A stretch of 64,000 nucleotides of DNA from contig NZ_CP116942.1 in assembly GCF_028532485.1 (NCBI RefSeq), forward strand, positions 2,666,001-2,730,000. The letters are read 5' to 3'. Positions 15,899 through 24,297 of this stretch are shown in pieces (positions within the stretch are counted from its first letter, which is position 1; every line of letters starts with the position of its first letter). Position numbers and translations under genes: made by a program. A model generated the notes under the pieces. The model did not search any database. It was not told where the DNA came from and worked only from the letters and a program-made list of their open reading frames with translations. The DNA is from Iamia majanohamensis. GTDB lineage: Bacteria; Actinomycetota; Acidimicrobiia; Acidimicrobiales; Iamiaceae.

Positions 15899-16363
15899 TC
15901 AGGTCAGGTTGGCCACGGCCTCGGTGTAGCGGCCCTTGTCCCGGGGCGTGCCCAGGCCCTCGGAGGCGAACATGTCGGCCACCTTCCCGTCGCGGTCGAC
16001 GAGGAAGGTGCCCCGGGTGGCGCAGCCGAGGGCCTCGTCGAACACGCCGTAGGCCCGCGCCGTCTCGCCGTGGGGCCAGAAGTCCGACAGCACCGGGAAG
16101 GTCCACCCCTTCTGCTCGGCCCACTGCTTCTGGGCGAAGGGGCTGTCGCAGGAGATGGCGACCACCTGCACGCCCGCGGCCTCGTACTCGCCCACGTCGT
16201 CGCGCAGCTCGCACAGCTCGCCCTCGCACACGCCGGTGAAGGTGAAGGGGTAGAAGACCACGGCCACCGCCTTCTCGCCCCGGAACGACGACAGCCGCAC
16301 GGTGCCGCCGTCCTGGTCCTTGAGCTCGAAGTCGGGGGCCTCGTCACCGATCGACAGGGTCAT
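15899..16363 (-). CDS. Peroxiredoxin (AhpE/PrxQ-like)
   Basis: A 154-residue thioredoxin-fold peroxidase. The peroxidatic cysteine is Cys46 in FYPFTFTGVCEGEL; Cys51 follows at the C-x4-C spacing used by PrxQ/BCP enzymes as the resolving residue, while the overall sequence (VQVVAISCDSPFAQKQWAEQ, CATRGTFLVDRDG) is closest to the AhpE type. It reduces peroxides in the cytoplasm. The gene is monocistronic-looking, converging with the subtilase and 28 bases downstream of dapE. Confidence 0.93.
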   Translation of the reverse strand: MTLSIGDEAPDFELKDQDGGTVRLSSFRGEKAVAVVFYPFTFTGVCEGELCELRDDVGEYEAAGVQVVAISCDSPFAQKQWAEQKGWTFPVLSDFWPHGETARAYGVFDEALGCATRGTFLVDRDGKVADMFASEGLGTPRDKGRYTEAVANLT

Positions 16364-16390
16364 GGCTGCGCTCCTCGCGGTGGGGTCCGC

Positions 16391-17449
16391 TCACCCTATG
16401 AGGTCGGCGAGCACCGCACGGCAGGCCTCGATGGGCGCCCGGGCCACGTGCTCGCCCGGGGTGTGGGCCAGGGTGGAGTCGCCCGGGCCGAGGTTGGCGG
16501 CGGGGACGCCGAGCTCGGCGAAGCGGGCCACGTCGGTCCAGCCCAGCTTGGCCCGGACCTCGAGGTCGTGGGCCGCGATGACCCGGGCCAGCAGCGGGTG
16601 GTCGACGGCCGGGGCCGCGGCCGGGGCGGCGTCCACGACCTCGAAGGAGTCGCCCTCCTCGAGGAACGGGGCCACCACCTCGCGCACGTGGGTGGTGGCC
16701 TCCTCCACGGTGCGGTCGGGGGCGAAGCGGTGGTTGAGGCTCAGCACGGCCCGGTCGGGCACCACGTTGCCGGCGACCCCGCCCTCGACGCCCACCGCCT
16801 GGAGCGCCTCCCGGTACTCGCACCCGGCCAGCACCGGGCGGCGCTCGGGCACCGCGGCCACCGCCGTGAGCAGGGGGCCGAGGCGGTGCACCGCGTTGCG
16901 GCCCATCCAGGGCCGGGCGCTGTGGGACCGGGCCCCGGAGAGGGCGACCTCGACCCGCAGGGTCCCCTGGCACCCGGCCTCGACGGTGCCGTCGGTGGGC
17001 TCGCCGATGAGGGCCAGGTCGCCGGCCAGCAGGTCCGGTCGCTCGCGGGTCAGCTCGACCAGGCCGCTGTGGGCTGCCGCGACCTCCTCGCGGGCGTAGA
17101 AGACCCAGGTCACGTCGACCGCAGGCTCGGCGACGGTGCGGGCCAGGTCCAACATGACGGCCAGGCCCGCCTTCATGTCGGCCGCGCCCACCCCGTGGAG
17201 CACGTCGCCCTCGACCCGGGCCCGGTCGTTGCCGCCCACCGCGGGGACGGTGTCGGTGTGGCCGGCCAGCACCACCCGGGTGGCGCGGCCGAGGGTGGTG
17301 CGGGCGACCACGTTGTCGCCGACCCGGGTGACCTCCAGGCCCGGCACCGTCCGCAGGTCGCCCTCGATCCGGTCGGCCAGGGGCCCCTCGGCGAAGCTCT
17401 CCGAGGCCACGTCGACGAGGTCGGCGGTCAGGGCGAGGAGGTCGGCCAC
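16391..17449 (-). CDS. dapE: Succinyl-diaminopimelate desuccinylase
   Basis: A 352-residue M20-family zinc amidohydrolase that removes succinate from N-succinyl-LL-diaminopimelate. Metal and catalytic motifs are [39 protein letters not shown] and the C-terminal [11 protein letters not shown]. The GTG at 17449 was chosen because it is where family homology begins. It is divergent from dapD (95 bases apart), so the two consecutive-pathway genes may share a regulatory region. Confidence 0.93.
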   Translation of the reverse strand: MADLLALTADLVDVASESFAEGPLADRIEGDLRTVPGLEVTRVGDNVVARTTLGRATRVVLAGHTDTVPAVGGNDRARVEGDVLHGVGAADMKAGLAVMLDLARTVAEPAVDVTWVFYAREEVAAAHSGLVELTRERPDLLAGDLALIGEPTDGTVEAGCQGTLRVEVALSGARSHSARPWMGRNAVHRLGPLLTAVAAVPERRPVLAGCEYREALQAVGVEGGVAGNVVPDRAVLSLNHRFAPDRTVEEATTHVREVVAPFLEEGDSFEVVDAAPAAAPAVDHPLLARVIAAHDLEVRAKLGWTDVARFAELGVPAANLGPGDSTLAHTPGEHVARAPIEACRAVLADLIG

Positions 17450-17543
17450 GACCCGAGGATACGGGCCCCCACCCCCGGCGGGACCGGGATCCCGGGCGGG
17501 GCACCCCCTATCCTCGGCCCTCCGCCCCGACCCGGAGGACCTC

Positions 17544-18614
17544 GTGACGACGCCCGCCACCCCCGCCACCCCCGCCGCCCGGGGGGTGGGCCTGGCCACC
17601 TTCTCCACCCGCGGCACCGGCACCAAGGTGCTCGACACCTGGTACCCGATCCTCGCCACCGGCGCCGAGGCCGACCCGGCCATGGCGGTGCTGACCGCCG
17701 CGGGCGACGCCTCCGCCGCCGGCACCACGGTGGTCGACGCCGCCGCCCTCCGCGCCGCGGCCGACGAGGGCGCGCCCCACGCCGAGGTGCTGCGGGGACT
17801 GGCCGACGGGCTCGACGTCCCCGACGGCGGCTCCGGCCTGCCGGTGCGGGTCGCCGCGGTGGTGACGGTGCTGGAGGACCTCGACGACCCGCCCGTCGAC
17901 GCCCACGACGTCTACCTCCGCCTCCACCTCCTGTCGTCGCGGCGGGTGGCCCCCCACGGGCTCAGCCTCGAGGGCCAGTTCGGCCTCCTCAGCAACGTGG
18001 TCTGGACCGATCGGGGCCCCGCCGACCCCGACGGCTTCGAGGAGGCCCGCGCCGCCCTGCGGGCCCGGGGCCAGCGCGTCGAGGTGGCCGGGGTGGACAA
18101 GTTCCCCCGCATGACCGAGTACGTCATCCCCTCCGGGGTCCGCATCGCCACCACCGACCGGGTCCGCCTCGGCGCCCACCTGGCCGACGGGACCACGGTG
18201 ATGCACGAGGGGTTCGTGAACTTCAACGCCGGCACCCTCGGTCCGTCGATGGTCGAGGGCCGCATCAGCGCCGGGGTGGTTGTGGGCCCGGACTCCGACG
18301 TGGGCGGGGGCGCCTCCATCCAGGGCACCCTCTCCGGCGGCGGCAAGGAGGTCATCAGCGTCGGCTCGGGTTGCCTGCTCGGCGCCAACAGCGGCCTCGG
18401 GATCTCCCTGGGCGACGGCTGCGTGGTGGAGGCCGGGCTCTACGTCACCGCCGGCACGCGGGTGACCCTCCCGTCCGGGGAGGTGGTCAAGGCGGCCACG
18501 CTGTCGGGCCGCTCGGGCCTGCTGTTCATCCGCAACTCCGAGACCGGGGCGGTGGAGGCCCGCGAGCGCACCGGCGACTGGGGCGGCCTCAACGCCGACC
18601 TCCACGCCAACTAG
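17544..18614 (+). CDS. dapD: Tetrahydrodipicolinate N-succinyltransferase
   Basis: A 356-residue DapD of the long actinobacterial type. The N-terminal half contains [19 protein letters not shown]; the C-terminal half is a left-handed beta helix of hexapeptide repeats ([20 protein letters not shown] to [20 protein letters not shown]). It transfers succinyl from succinyl-CoA to tetrahydrodipicolinate in diaminopimelate synthesis. GTG start at 17544 with GGAGGA upstream. Divergent from dapE; dapC lies 1.7 kb away on the other strand. Confidence 0.96.
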   Translation: MTTPATPATPAARGVGLATFSTRGTGTKVLDTWYPILATGAEADPAMAVLTAAGDASAAGTTVVDAAALRAAADEGAPHAEVLRGLADGLDVPDGGSGLPVRVAAVVTVLEDLDDPPVDAHDVYLRLHLLSSRRVAPHGLSLEGQFGLLSNVVWTDRGPADPDGFEEARAALRARGQRVEVAGVDKFPRMTEYVIPSGVRIATTDRVRLGAHLADGTTVMHEGFVNFNAGTLGPSMVEGRISAGVVVGPDSDVGGGASIQGTLSGGGKEVISVGSGCLLGANSGLGISLGDGCVVEAGLYVTAGTRVTLPSGEVVKAATLSGRSGLLFIRNSETGAVEARERTGDWGGLNADLHAN

Positions 18615-18631
18615 GCGACCCTCGGCGCGGC

Positions 18632-19414
18632 TCAGGCCTGGCCTGCGGGCGGCCACCCGCCGCCGGGCGGGCCCCACCCCGGCGCGCCGCCGGCTCCCGG
18701 ACCGCCGTACCCGGGGGCGCCGTACCCCGGGCCACCGTACCCGGGTGCGCCGTACCCCGGACCGCCGTACCCGGGTGCCCCGTACCCCGGGCCACCGCTC
18801 GATGGCCACGGGGGGGCCGCGGCGCGCGCCGCCCGCTTGGCCCGGCCCCGGGTGCGGGCCAGGATCACCACCACCAGCAGGGCCAGCAGCGAGGCGACCA
18901 CCAGGATCGTCGCGGCCCGGACCGCGCCCTCCCGCAGCTTCTGCCACGGGCTCTCCAGCACGACCAGCCGGCTCTGCTCGCGGTCGAGCCCGGCCGCCGA
19001 CGAGGAGGTGAACGTGTAGTCGCCGGCCTCCTCGAAGCGGACCGTCTGGAGGGGGACGTACTGGGCCCCCTGCTGCTCGAAGTCGTTGAGGCCCTCGTAG
19101 TCGGCCAGCGCGAGCGGGGCCCCGCCGTCGGCGGGGGTGATGGAGATGTCGAGGTCGCGGGCCAGGTCCTGCTGGTCGGTCTCGGAGAACACGACCAGCG
19201 GGCCGGTGTAGGCGACGGTGTAGGAGCCGGGCTCCTCGATGGTCAGCAGCTGGGTCTCACCGGGGCCCGCCAGGGCGGCCTCGAACCCGGCCCTGCGGGC
19301 CTGGTCCAGGCCGTCGACCATCGTCGTGACGGCCACGACGACGCCCACCACCACGCCCAGCACGGGCGCCAGGTACCACCACCCGGACGGCCGGATCGCA
19401 GGGCGGGTGGCCAC
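18632..19414 (-). CDS. Twin membrane protein B with Gly-Pro-Tyr tail (unknown function)
   Basis: Not recognised as a named family. The 260 residues are laid out as a membrane helix at about 13-33, a beta-rich extracytoplasmic domain of about 130 residues (TIEEPGSYTVAYTGPLVVF, VRFEEAGDYTFTSSS), a second membrane helix at about 172-193, a basic stop-transfer stretch and a cytoplasmic tail with three perfect GGPGYGAPGY repeats. The gene before it (19415-20197) has the same length and the same layout, and its stop codon directly abuts this GTG start with no base between, so the two are probably co-translated partners. The disordered tail could act in scaffolding or phase separation (inference). 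Confidence 0.85.
   Translation of the reverse strand: MATRPAIRPSGWWYLAPVLGVVVGVVVAVTTMVDGLDQARRAGFEAALAGPGETQLLTIEEPGSYTVAYTGPLVVFSETDQQDLARDLDISITPADGGAPLALADYEGLNDFEQQGAQYVPLQTVRFEEAGDYTFTSSSAAGLDREQSRLVVLESPWQKLREGAVRAATILVVASLLALLVVVILARTRGRAKRAARAAAPPWPSSGGPGYGAPGYGGPGYGAPGYGGPGYGAPGYGGPGAGGAPGWGPPGGGWPPAGQA
18705..18794 (-). repeat. Three 30-bp tandem repeats in the tail of twin protein B
   Basis: Units at 18705-18734, 18735-18764 and 18765-18794 differ by only a few bases and each encodes GGPGYGAPGY on the minus strand. Copy number could vary between strains. Confidence 0.9.
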
Positions 19415-20197
19415 TCAGGAGGGCGGAGGCGGGGGCGACCACCCCGCCGGAGGGGGCGTGCCCTGCTGCTGCGGGGGCGGGGCCCCGAAGGTGGGGCCGC
19501 CCGCACCGGGGCCGCCGTAGCCGGGCTGGCCCCCGTAGGACGGGGCGGGCTGGCCGTAGCCACCACCGGGCGGGCCGTAGCCGCCACCCGGGTAGCCCCC
19601 CTGGGGCGGGTAGGCAGCCGCGTTCGCCTCGCGGATCTGGCGCTTCGACTTGCCCCGCTTCACCGCCAGCACGATGAAGAGCACCAGGGCGATCAGGAAC
19701 CCGACGGTGCCGACGACGACCATGAGCAGGACGCCGCGCCCGGCCTCGGCCAGCGGGTTGTCCTTGCCGATGGCGAAGGTGCCGCCGCTGCCGTCGGCGA
19801 TCTCGCCGGTGATGGTGTACTCGCCCTCGGAGGGGGCGTCGAAGGTGTAGACGGCGGTGCCGTCCCGGCCCGAGAGGGAGTAGGTGAGGTCGCCGATGTA
19901 GGGGCTGACCTGGATGTCCTGGCCGTCGGGCCCGGTCACGGTGACGGTGCTCGGCGGGGCCAGGCCCTCGTCGGCGCCCGGCTGCTCGAGCCAGATGCGG
20001 TAGCCGCCCGACGAGGTCAGGTCGACGGTGGCCGACGTGCCGCTGTCGACCCGGGCGAAGTCGTCGACCACGTCGTCGACGCGCGAGATGCCCATCACGA
20101 GCAGGACGACGGCGACGATGGAGAACAGGATCCAGATCCCGACCGGGATCAGGTAGGCGACGCCGCTCGGCTTGGGCTTCTGGGGGACGGTGCTCAT
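19415..20197 (-). CDS. Twin membrane protein A with Pro/Gly/Tyr-rich tail (unknown function)
   Basis: Not recognised as a named family. The 260 residues have a membrane helix at about 13-36 (AYLIPVGIWILFSIVAVVLL), an extracytoplasmic beta-type domain (GYRIWLEQPGADEG, YTFDAPSEGEYTITGEIADG), a second helix at about 160-185 followed by KRGKSKRQ, and a tail rich in GGYG/PPGGGYGQP units ending in polyproline. The repeated theme of a loop F-x-x-x-G-x-Y-T-[FI]-T before the second helix is shared with twin protein B, which suggests ancient duplication although overall identity is low. It lies between dapC and twin B on the same strand. It may sense the envelope or bind a ligand outside; that is inference. 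Confidence 0.85.
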   Translation of the reverse strand: MSTVPQKPKPSGVAYLIPVGIWILFSIVAVVLLVMGISRVDDVVDDFARVDSGTSATVDLTSSGGYRIWLEQPGADEGLAPPSTVTVTGPDGQDIQVSPYIGDLTYSLSGRDGTAVYTFDAPSEGEYTITGEIADGSGGTFAIGKDNPLAEAGRGVLLMVVVGTVGFLIALVLFIVLAVKRGKSKRQIREANAAAYPPQGGYPGGGYGPPGGGYGQPAPSYGGQPGYGGPGAGGPTFGAPPPQQQGTPPPAGWSPPPPPS

Positions 20198-20311
20198 CGG
20201 GCCACCTGCCGGTGCCGCTCGCTGCTCGGGCTCATGGGCGCCATCATGCACCTCGGCGGCGGGTCGCGCCGCCATGGAGGAGGGGGGTCGGGACCCCCAT
20301 CGCGCTGGCGG

Positions 20312-21424
20312 TCACAGCGCGCGGAGCCGGCTGGTGAGGGCGTCGAGGCGGTCGTCGGCCACCACGAGGGCGAGGCGCACGTGGCCCTCCCCGTGCTCGC
20401 CGTAGGCCGAGCCCGGCGTGACCAGCACGCCTGCGTCGCGGGCCAGCCGGCGGGTGAGGGCGAGGCCGTCGCCGTCGGGGGCCGCCAACCAGAGGTAGAA
20501 GGCGCCGCCGGGCCGGTGGGCGTCGAGGCCACCCTCCCGCAGGGCGGCCACGGTGGCCTCCAGGCGGTGCCGGTAGCGGTCGCGCTGGGCGGCCACGTGG
20601 GCGTCGTCGTCGAGGGCGGCGGCGCCGACCTCCTGCACCGGCCCGGGCACCATGAACCCGGCGTGCTTGCGCAGCTGGGAGAGGTAGGCGACGAGGTCGG
20701 GGTCGCCCGCGTAGAAGCCGACCCGGAGCCCGGCCAGGTTCGACCGCTTCGACAGCGAGTGCACCGCGAGCACGCCCTCGAGCCCGGAGGCGAGGACGGT
20801 GCGGGGCGGCCCGTCCCAGGTGAGCTCGGCGTAGCACTCGTCGGAGGCCACCGGGACGCCGTGGGCCCGCCCCCAGGCGGCCGCGGCGGCGAGGTCGTCG
20901 AGGGCGCCGGTGGGGTTGGAGGGGCTGTTCGACCACAGGCACAGGGCGCGGGCGGCGTCGGCGGGGTCGATGGCGTCGAGGTCGAGCGAGCCGTCGGGCC
21001 GGGGGGGCACCGGCACCGACCGGCACCCGGCCAGACGGGCGCCCATGGCGTAGGTCGGGTAGGCGATGGCGGGGTGCAGGACGGTGTCGCGGTCCGGCTG
21101 GCGCAGCCGCAGCCACTGGGGCAGCCCCGCCACCAGCTCCTTGGACCCGATGGTGGCGGCCACCGCCTCCGGCGGGAGGGCGACCCCGAAGCGACGCTGC
21201 GCCCACCCGGCGGCGGCGGTGCGGAACCGCTCGGTGCCGATCGACGGCGGGTAGGCCCGGGCCGCCCCGGAGCGGGCCAGGACCTCGGCCACGAAGGCGG
21301 GGGGCGGGTCGATGGGTGAGCCGACGGTGAGGTCGATGGCCCCGTCGGGGTGGGCGGCCGCCGCCTCCCGCACGTCGGCCAGGGTCTCCCACACGAGGGG
21401 CGGGGGCTCGAAGGCCGCGGTCAC
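20312..21424 (-). CDS. dapC: Class I/II aminotransferase, probable succinyldiaminopimelate transaminase
   Basis: A 370-residue PLP enzyme. Fold type I motifs are CLWSNSPSNPTGALDDLA, ASDECYAELTWDG and the PLP lysine in AVHSLSKRSNLAGLRVGFYA. The opening (LVWETLADVREAAAAHPDGAIDLTVGSPIDPPP) is typical of actinobacterial DapC. Assignment is supported by dapD and dapE 2-3 kb away. GTG start at 21424 overlaps the tyrA stop by 4 bases (GTGA), indicating translational coupling, so an aromatic aminotransferase role in the phe/tyr branch is a real alternative. Confidence 0.85.
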   Translation of the reverse strand: MTAAFEPPPLVWETLADVREAAAAHPDGAIDLTVGSPIDPPPAFVAEVLARSGAARAYPPSIGTERFRTAAAGWAQRRFGVALPPEAVAATIGSKELVAGLPQWLRLRQPDRDTVLHPAIAYPTYAMGARLAGCRSVPVPPRPDGSLDLDAIDPADAARALCLWSNSPSNPTGALDDLAAAAAWGRAHGVPVASDECYAELTWDGPPRTVLASGLEGVLAVHSLSKRSNLAGLRVGFYAGDPDLVAYLSQLRKHAGFMVPGPVQEVGAAALDDDAHVAAQRDRYRHRLEATVAALREGGLDAHRPGGAFYLWLAAPDGDGLALTRRLARDAGVLVTPGSAYGEHGEGHVRLALVVADDRLDALTSRLRAL

Positions 21425-22434
21425 CGCTCTGCCCCGGGGTCGACCACGGTGACCTCGACCTCGGCCGCGCCCAGGCCCGTGGGGTGGGCGGCCACCACCC
21501 GGCCGCCCCGGCGGCCCAGGGCCGCCAGCCCGGCCCGGTCGAGGCGCGCGGACGTCGGCGTGGCCTCCGCGGCGTGGGCCGCGTCGAGGACGGCCCGGCC
21601 ACGCCGGCCGGCGCCGAAGGCCTCCTCCACCGGGGGCGTCCCGCCGGCGAGGCTGCGGGCGAGGGCCGCCAGCCGCGACGCGGCGTCGTCGAGGCGGTCC
21701 GCCAGGGCGGCGGCGTTGGCCGTGGCCATGTCCGGGCCGAGGGTCGGGTGGCCGCCGGCCACCCGGGTGAGGTCGGCGAAGGACCCGGCCGCGAGGGCGG
21801 CGGCGAGGTCGGCGTCGGGGTCGTCGGCGAGCATGGCTGCGGAGGTGGCCGCCAGCGCGTAGGGCAGGTGGCTGACCAGGGCGACGGCGGCGTCGTGGGC
21901 GGCGGCGCCGACCGGCACCACCTCGGCCCCCACCGCCACGGCCAGGGCGGCGACGTCGGCCCAGCGGCCCAGGTCGACGGGGGCGTCGACGGCGAGCGCC
22001 CACCGGCGGCCCTCGAACAGGCGGGGGTCGGCCGCGCCCCACCCGGCGTGCTCGGTCCCGGCCATCGGGTGGCCGGGGACGAAGACGGCGGCGTCGGGCA
22101 GGGACCGGGCCGCGGCCGCGGCCACCGGCGCCTTCACCGACCCCACGTCGGTGACCGTGGGCGCCACGCCGTGGGCCGCCAGCGCGGCCCCGACCCGGGC
22201 CAGCTGCGCGTCGAGGGCGGGGACGGGCACGGCCAGGACCACCAGGTCGGCCTCCCCCACCACCGCGTCCACGTCGTCGACGACGGTCACCCCCGCGTCG
22301 GCGGCGTCGGCCCGGGTGGCCGGGTCGCGGGTGGTGGCCACCACGTGCACGTCCCGCGCCAGCAGGGCCTGGGCCAGCGAGCCGCCCACCAGTCCCAGGC
22401 CCACGACGCCGACGGTGCGGCCGGTGCCGGTCAC
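21421..22434 (-). CDS. tyrA: Prephenate dehydrogenase
   Basis: A 337-residue NAD(P)-dependent enzyme of the tyrosine branch. The Rossmann start GVVGLGLVGGSLAQALLARD, the second strand VVLAVPVPALDAQL, TDVGSVKAPV and the catalytic FVPGHPMAGTEHAGWGAAD are clear. No ACT domain is attached. It overlaps pheA by 4 bases on one side and dapC by 4 on the other, making a tight pheA-like/pheA/tyrA/dapC operon that controls the split of prephenate between phenylalanine and tyrosine. Confidence 0.95.
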   Translation of the reverse strand: MTGTGRTVGVVGLGLVGGSLAQALLARDVHVVATTRDPATRADAADAGVTVVDDVDAVVGEADLVVLAVPVPALDAQLARVGAALAAHGVAPTVTDVGSVKAPVAAAAARSLPDAAVFVPGHPMAGTEHAGWGAADPRLFEGRRWALAVDAPVDLGRWADVAALAVAVGAEVVPVGAAAHDAAVALVSHLPYALAATSAAMLADDPDADLAAALAAGSFADLTRVAGGHPTLGPDMATANAAALADRLDDAASRLAALARSLAGGTPPVEEAFGAGRRGRAVLDAAHAAEATPTSARLDRAGLAALGRRGGRVVAAHPTGLGAAEVEVTVVDPGAER

Positions 22435-23297
22435 GCCCCGACCCCCGTGCCGGGGCCGACGGCGCCCGGAGGCCACGCCGGGTAGGAGCCGAGGCGCTTG
22501 ACCGTGCAACCCAGGGCCTCGAGGTCGTCGAGGGCGCCCCGCACGTCGGGGTCCGAGGCGTGGCGGTCGATGGTGAGCACGAAGCAGTAGACGCCGAGGC
22601 CCTGGCGCAGCGGGCGGCTGAGGATGTTGGACAGGTTGAGGCCCCGCGCCGCGATGGGCTCGAGCAGGCGCAGCAGGATGCCGGGGACCTCCGACGGCGG
22701 GGTCACCACGACGGTGGTCTTGTCGTCGCCGGTGGGGCCCAACTCCTCGCGGGCGACGAGGGCGAACCGCGTCTCGGCGCCCGGGTGGTCCTCGATGCCC
22801 GTCTCCACGGCCACCAGCCCGGCCAGCGCCCCCGCCTTGGCCGAGGCGATGGCCACCAGGCCGTCCTCGTCGGAGGCGGCCACGAGGCGGCAGGCCTCGC
22901 TGGTGGAGGTGGTCGGCCGGCACTCGAGGGACCGGCTCCCCCACCAGCGGGTGCACTGGGCCAGGCCCACGGGGTGGCTGAGCACGGTGGCCGGCGGGGC
23001 GTCGTCGCCGGCCCGGCGGAGGGCGGAGAAGGTGACGGGCACGACCACCTCCTCGCGCAGCACCACCCGGGTCGTCTCGAACACGAGCACGTCGACGGTG
23101 CCGGTCACGCCGCCCTCGACGGAGTTCTCCACGGGGACCAGGCCCATGTCGCAGCGGCCCTCGTCGACGTCGTGGACGATCTCCTGGACGGTGGGGCGGG
23201 GCTCGAGCACCGCGCCCTCGGGGACGGTGCGAAGCCGGTCGGCGCCGGCGTGGGCGAAGGTGCCCGGCGGCCCCAGGTACTCGACGAGCGGGGCCAC
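22431..23297 (-). CDS. pheA: Prephenate dehydratase (canonical copy)
   Basis: A 288-residue protein with the full prephenate dehydratase domain: VEYLGPPGTFAHAGADRL, VPVENSVEGGVTGTVDVL, TSTSEACRLVAA and AETRFALVARE (the TRF active-site motif), followed by an ACT domain (GILLRLLEPIAARGLNLSNI, LSRPLRQGLGVYCF) for phenylalanine feedback. It converts prephenate to phenylpyruvate. GTG at 23297 was chosen because homology begins there; it lies 2 bases from the stop of the preceding pheA-like gene. Confidence 0.95.
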   Translation of the reverse strand: MAPLVEYLGPPGTFAHAGADRLRTVPEGAVLEPRPTVQEIVHDVDEGRCDMGLVPVENSVEGGVTGTVDVLVFETTRVVLREEVVVPVTFSALRRAGDDAPPATVLSHPVGLAQCTRWWGSRSLECRPTTSTSEACRLVAASDEDGLVAIASAKAGALAGLVAVETGIEDHPGAETRFALVAREELGPTGDDKTTVVVTPPSEVPGILLRLLEPIAARGLNLSNILSRPLRQGLGVYCFVLTIDRHASDPDVRGALDDLEALGCTVKRLGSYPAWPPGAVGPGTGVGA

Positions 23298-23299
23298 GG

Positions 23300-24238
23300 T
23301 CAGCCCGGCCGGCCGGCGCCGAGCACCCCCGCCTTCTCGGCGGCGCTCGACTGGCGCCCCACCGACGCGGGGGGCTCGGAGAAGGGCGCCACCACCTGGG
23401 CGCTCTCCCGGTGGGGGTACGCACCCACCACCTTCACCTGCGCCCCGGCCGCCCAGAGGTCCTCGATGACCGCGGTCATGCGGTCCTCGGCCAGGTGGGC
23501 CTCGGCGGTGACGAGGAAGCAGTAGTCGGCCGCCGAGCTGAGGGGCCGGCTGTGCAGGCTCACCAGGTTCACGTCGTGCTGGCCGAAGGCCTCGAGGAAC
23601 CGCTGGAGGTTGCCGGAACGGTCGCTCGGCTGGGTGAGCACCAGCGTCGTCTTGTCCCACCCGGTGGGGGCGGCCACCTCCTGGCCCACGAGGAAGAAGC
23701 GGGTGCGGGCCTCGGGCATGTCATCGACGCCGACGGCGAGGGGCACGAGGCCGTGGGCCGTGGCCACCTCGGCCGGGGCCAGGACCACGAGGGACGTGTC
23801 GCCCGTCTCCGCCGCGATCCGACAGGCCTCCTGGGTCGAGCCCACGAACCGCGTGACCAGGCCGTTCTCTCGGATGAAGCGGTGGCAGTGCTCGATGGCT
23901 CGGGGGGCCGACACCGCGACGCGGGCCTCGGCCGGGGCGTCGGACGGCACGCGGAAGGCGTCGAGCGTCTCGCCCACCACCACCTCCTCGCTGACGAACA
24001 CCCGCCGGGTGCCGAACACCAGCCGGTCGAGCACGGCGGTGTTCTCGCCCTCGTAGGAGTCCTCCACCGGGAGCAGGGCGACGCAGCCGGGGGCGTTCTC
24101 CACCGTCTCCAGGACCTCGGCCACGGTGGCCATGGCCAGCACCTCGAGGGCGTCGGGGTCGACCGTGGTCAGCTGGTCGACGGCCTGGCGGGACAGCGGG
24201 CGGTGCGACGTGAGGTGGAGGAGGAGGGAGGCGTCCAT
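23300..24238 (-). CDS. Divergent prephenate dehydratase-like protein with ACT domain
   Basis: A 312-residue paralogue of the adjacent pheA. It keeps STQEACRIAAE, ARTRFFLVGQE (TRF motif) and an ACT domain (SGNLQRFLEAFGQHDVNLVS, LHSRPLSSAADYCFLV). However, it lacks the N-terminal GPxGTF substrate loop, has PVEDSYEG instead of the usual PVENSxEG, and has LHSRP where typical ACT domains have ESRP. It also has a 35-residue C-terminal extension. It may be a second dehydratase with altered regulation, an arogenate-type enzyme, or a non-catalytic regulatory partner of PheA. The ATG at 24238 follows the hflX stop by 59 bases. Confidence 0.85.
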   Translation of the reverse strand: MDASLLLHLTSHRPLSRQAVDQLTTVDPDALEVLAMATVAEVLETVENAPGCVALLPVEDSYEGENTAVLDRLVFGTRRVFVSEEVVVGETLDAFRVPSDAPAEARVAVSAPRAIEHCHRFIRENGLVTRFVGSTQEACRIAAETGDTSLVVLAPAEVATAHGLVPLAVGVDDMPEARTRFFLVGQEVAAPTGWDKTTLVLTQPSDRSGNLQRFLEAFGQHDVNLVSLHSRPLSSAADYCFLVTAEAHLAEDRMTAVIEDLWAAGAQVKVVGAYPHRESAQVVAPFSEPPASVGRQSSAAEKAGVLGAGRPG

Positions 24239-24297
24239 GACCGGGGCGAGGCTAGTGGGGGGCGTCCGGGGACCGGCCCCTCCGCGCCCGGCCGGGG

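Noticed and set aside
16070-21319. A 1749-codon plus-strand open frame spanning peroxiredoxin to dapC
   Set aside because: Antisense or out-of-frame to several well-supported genes, with low-complexity sequence only.
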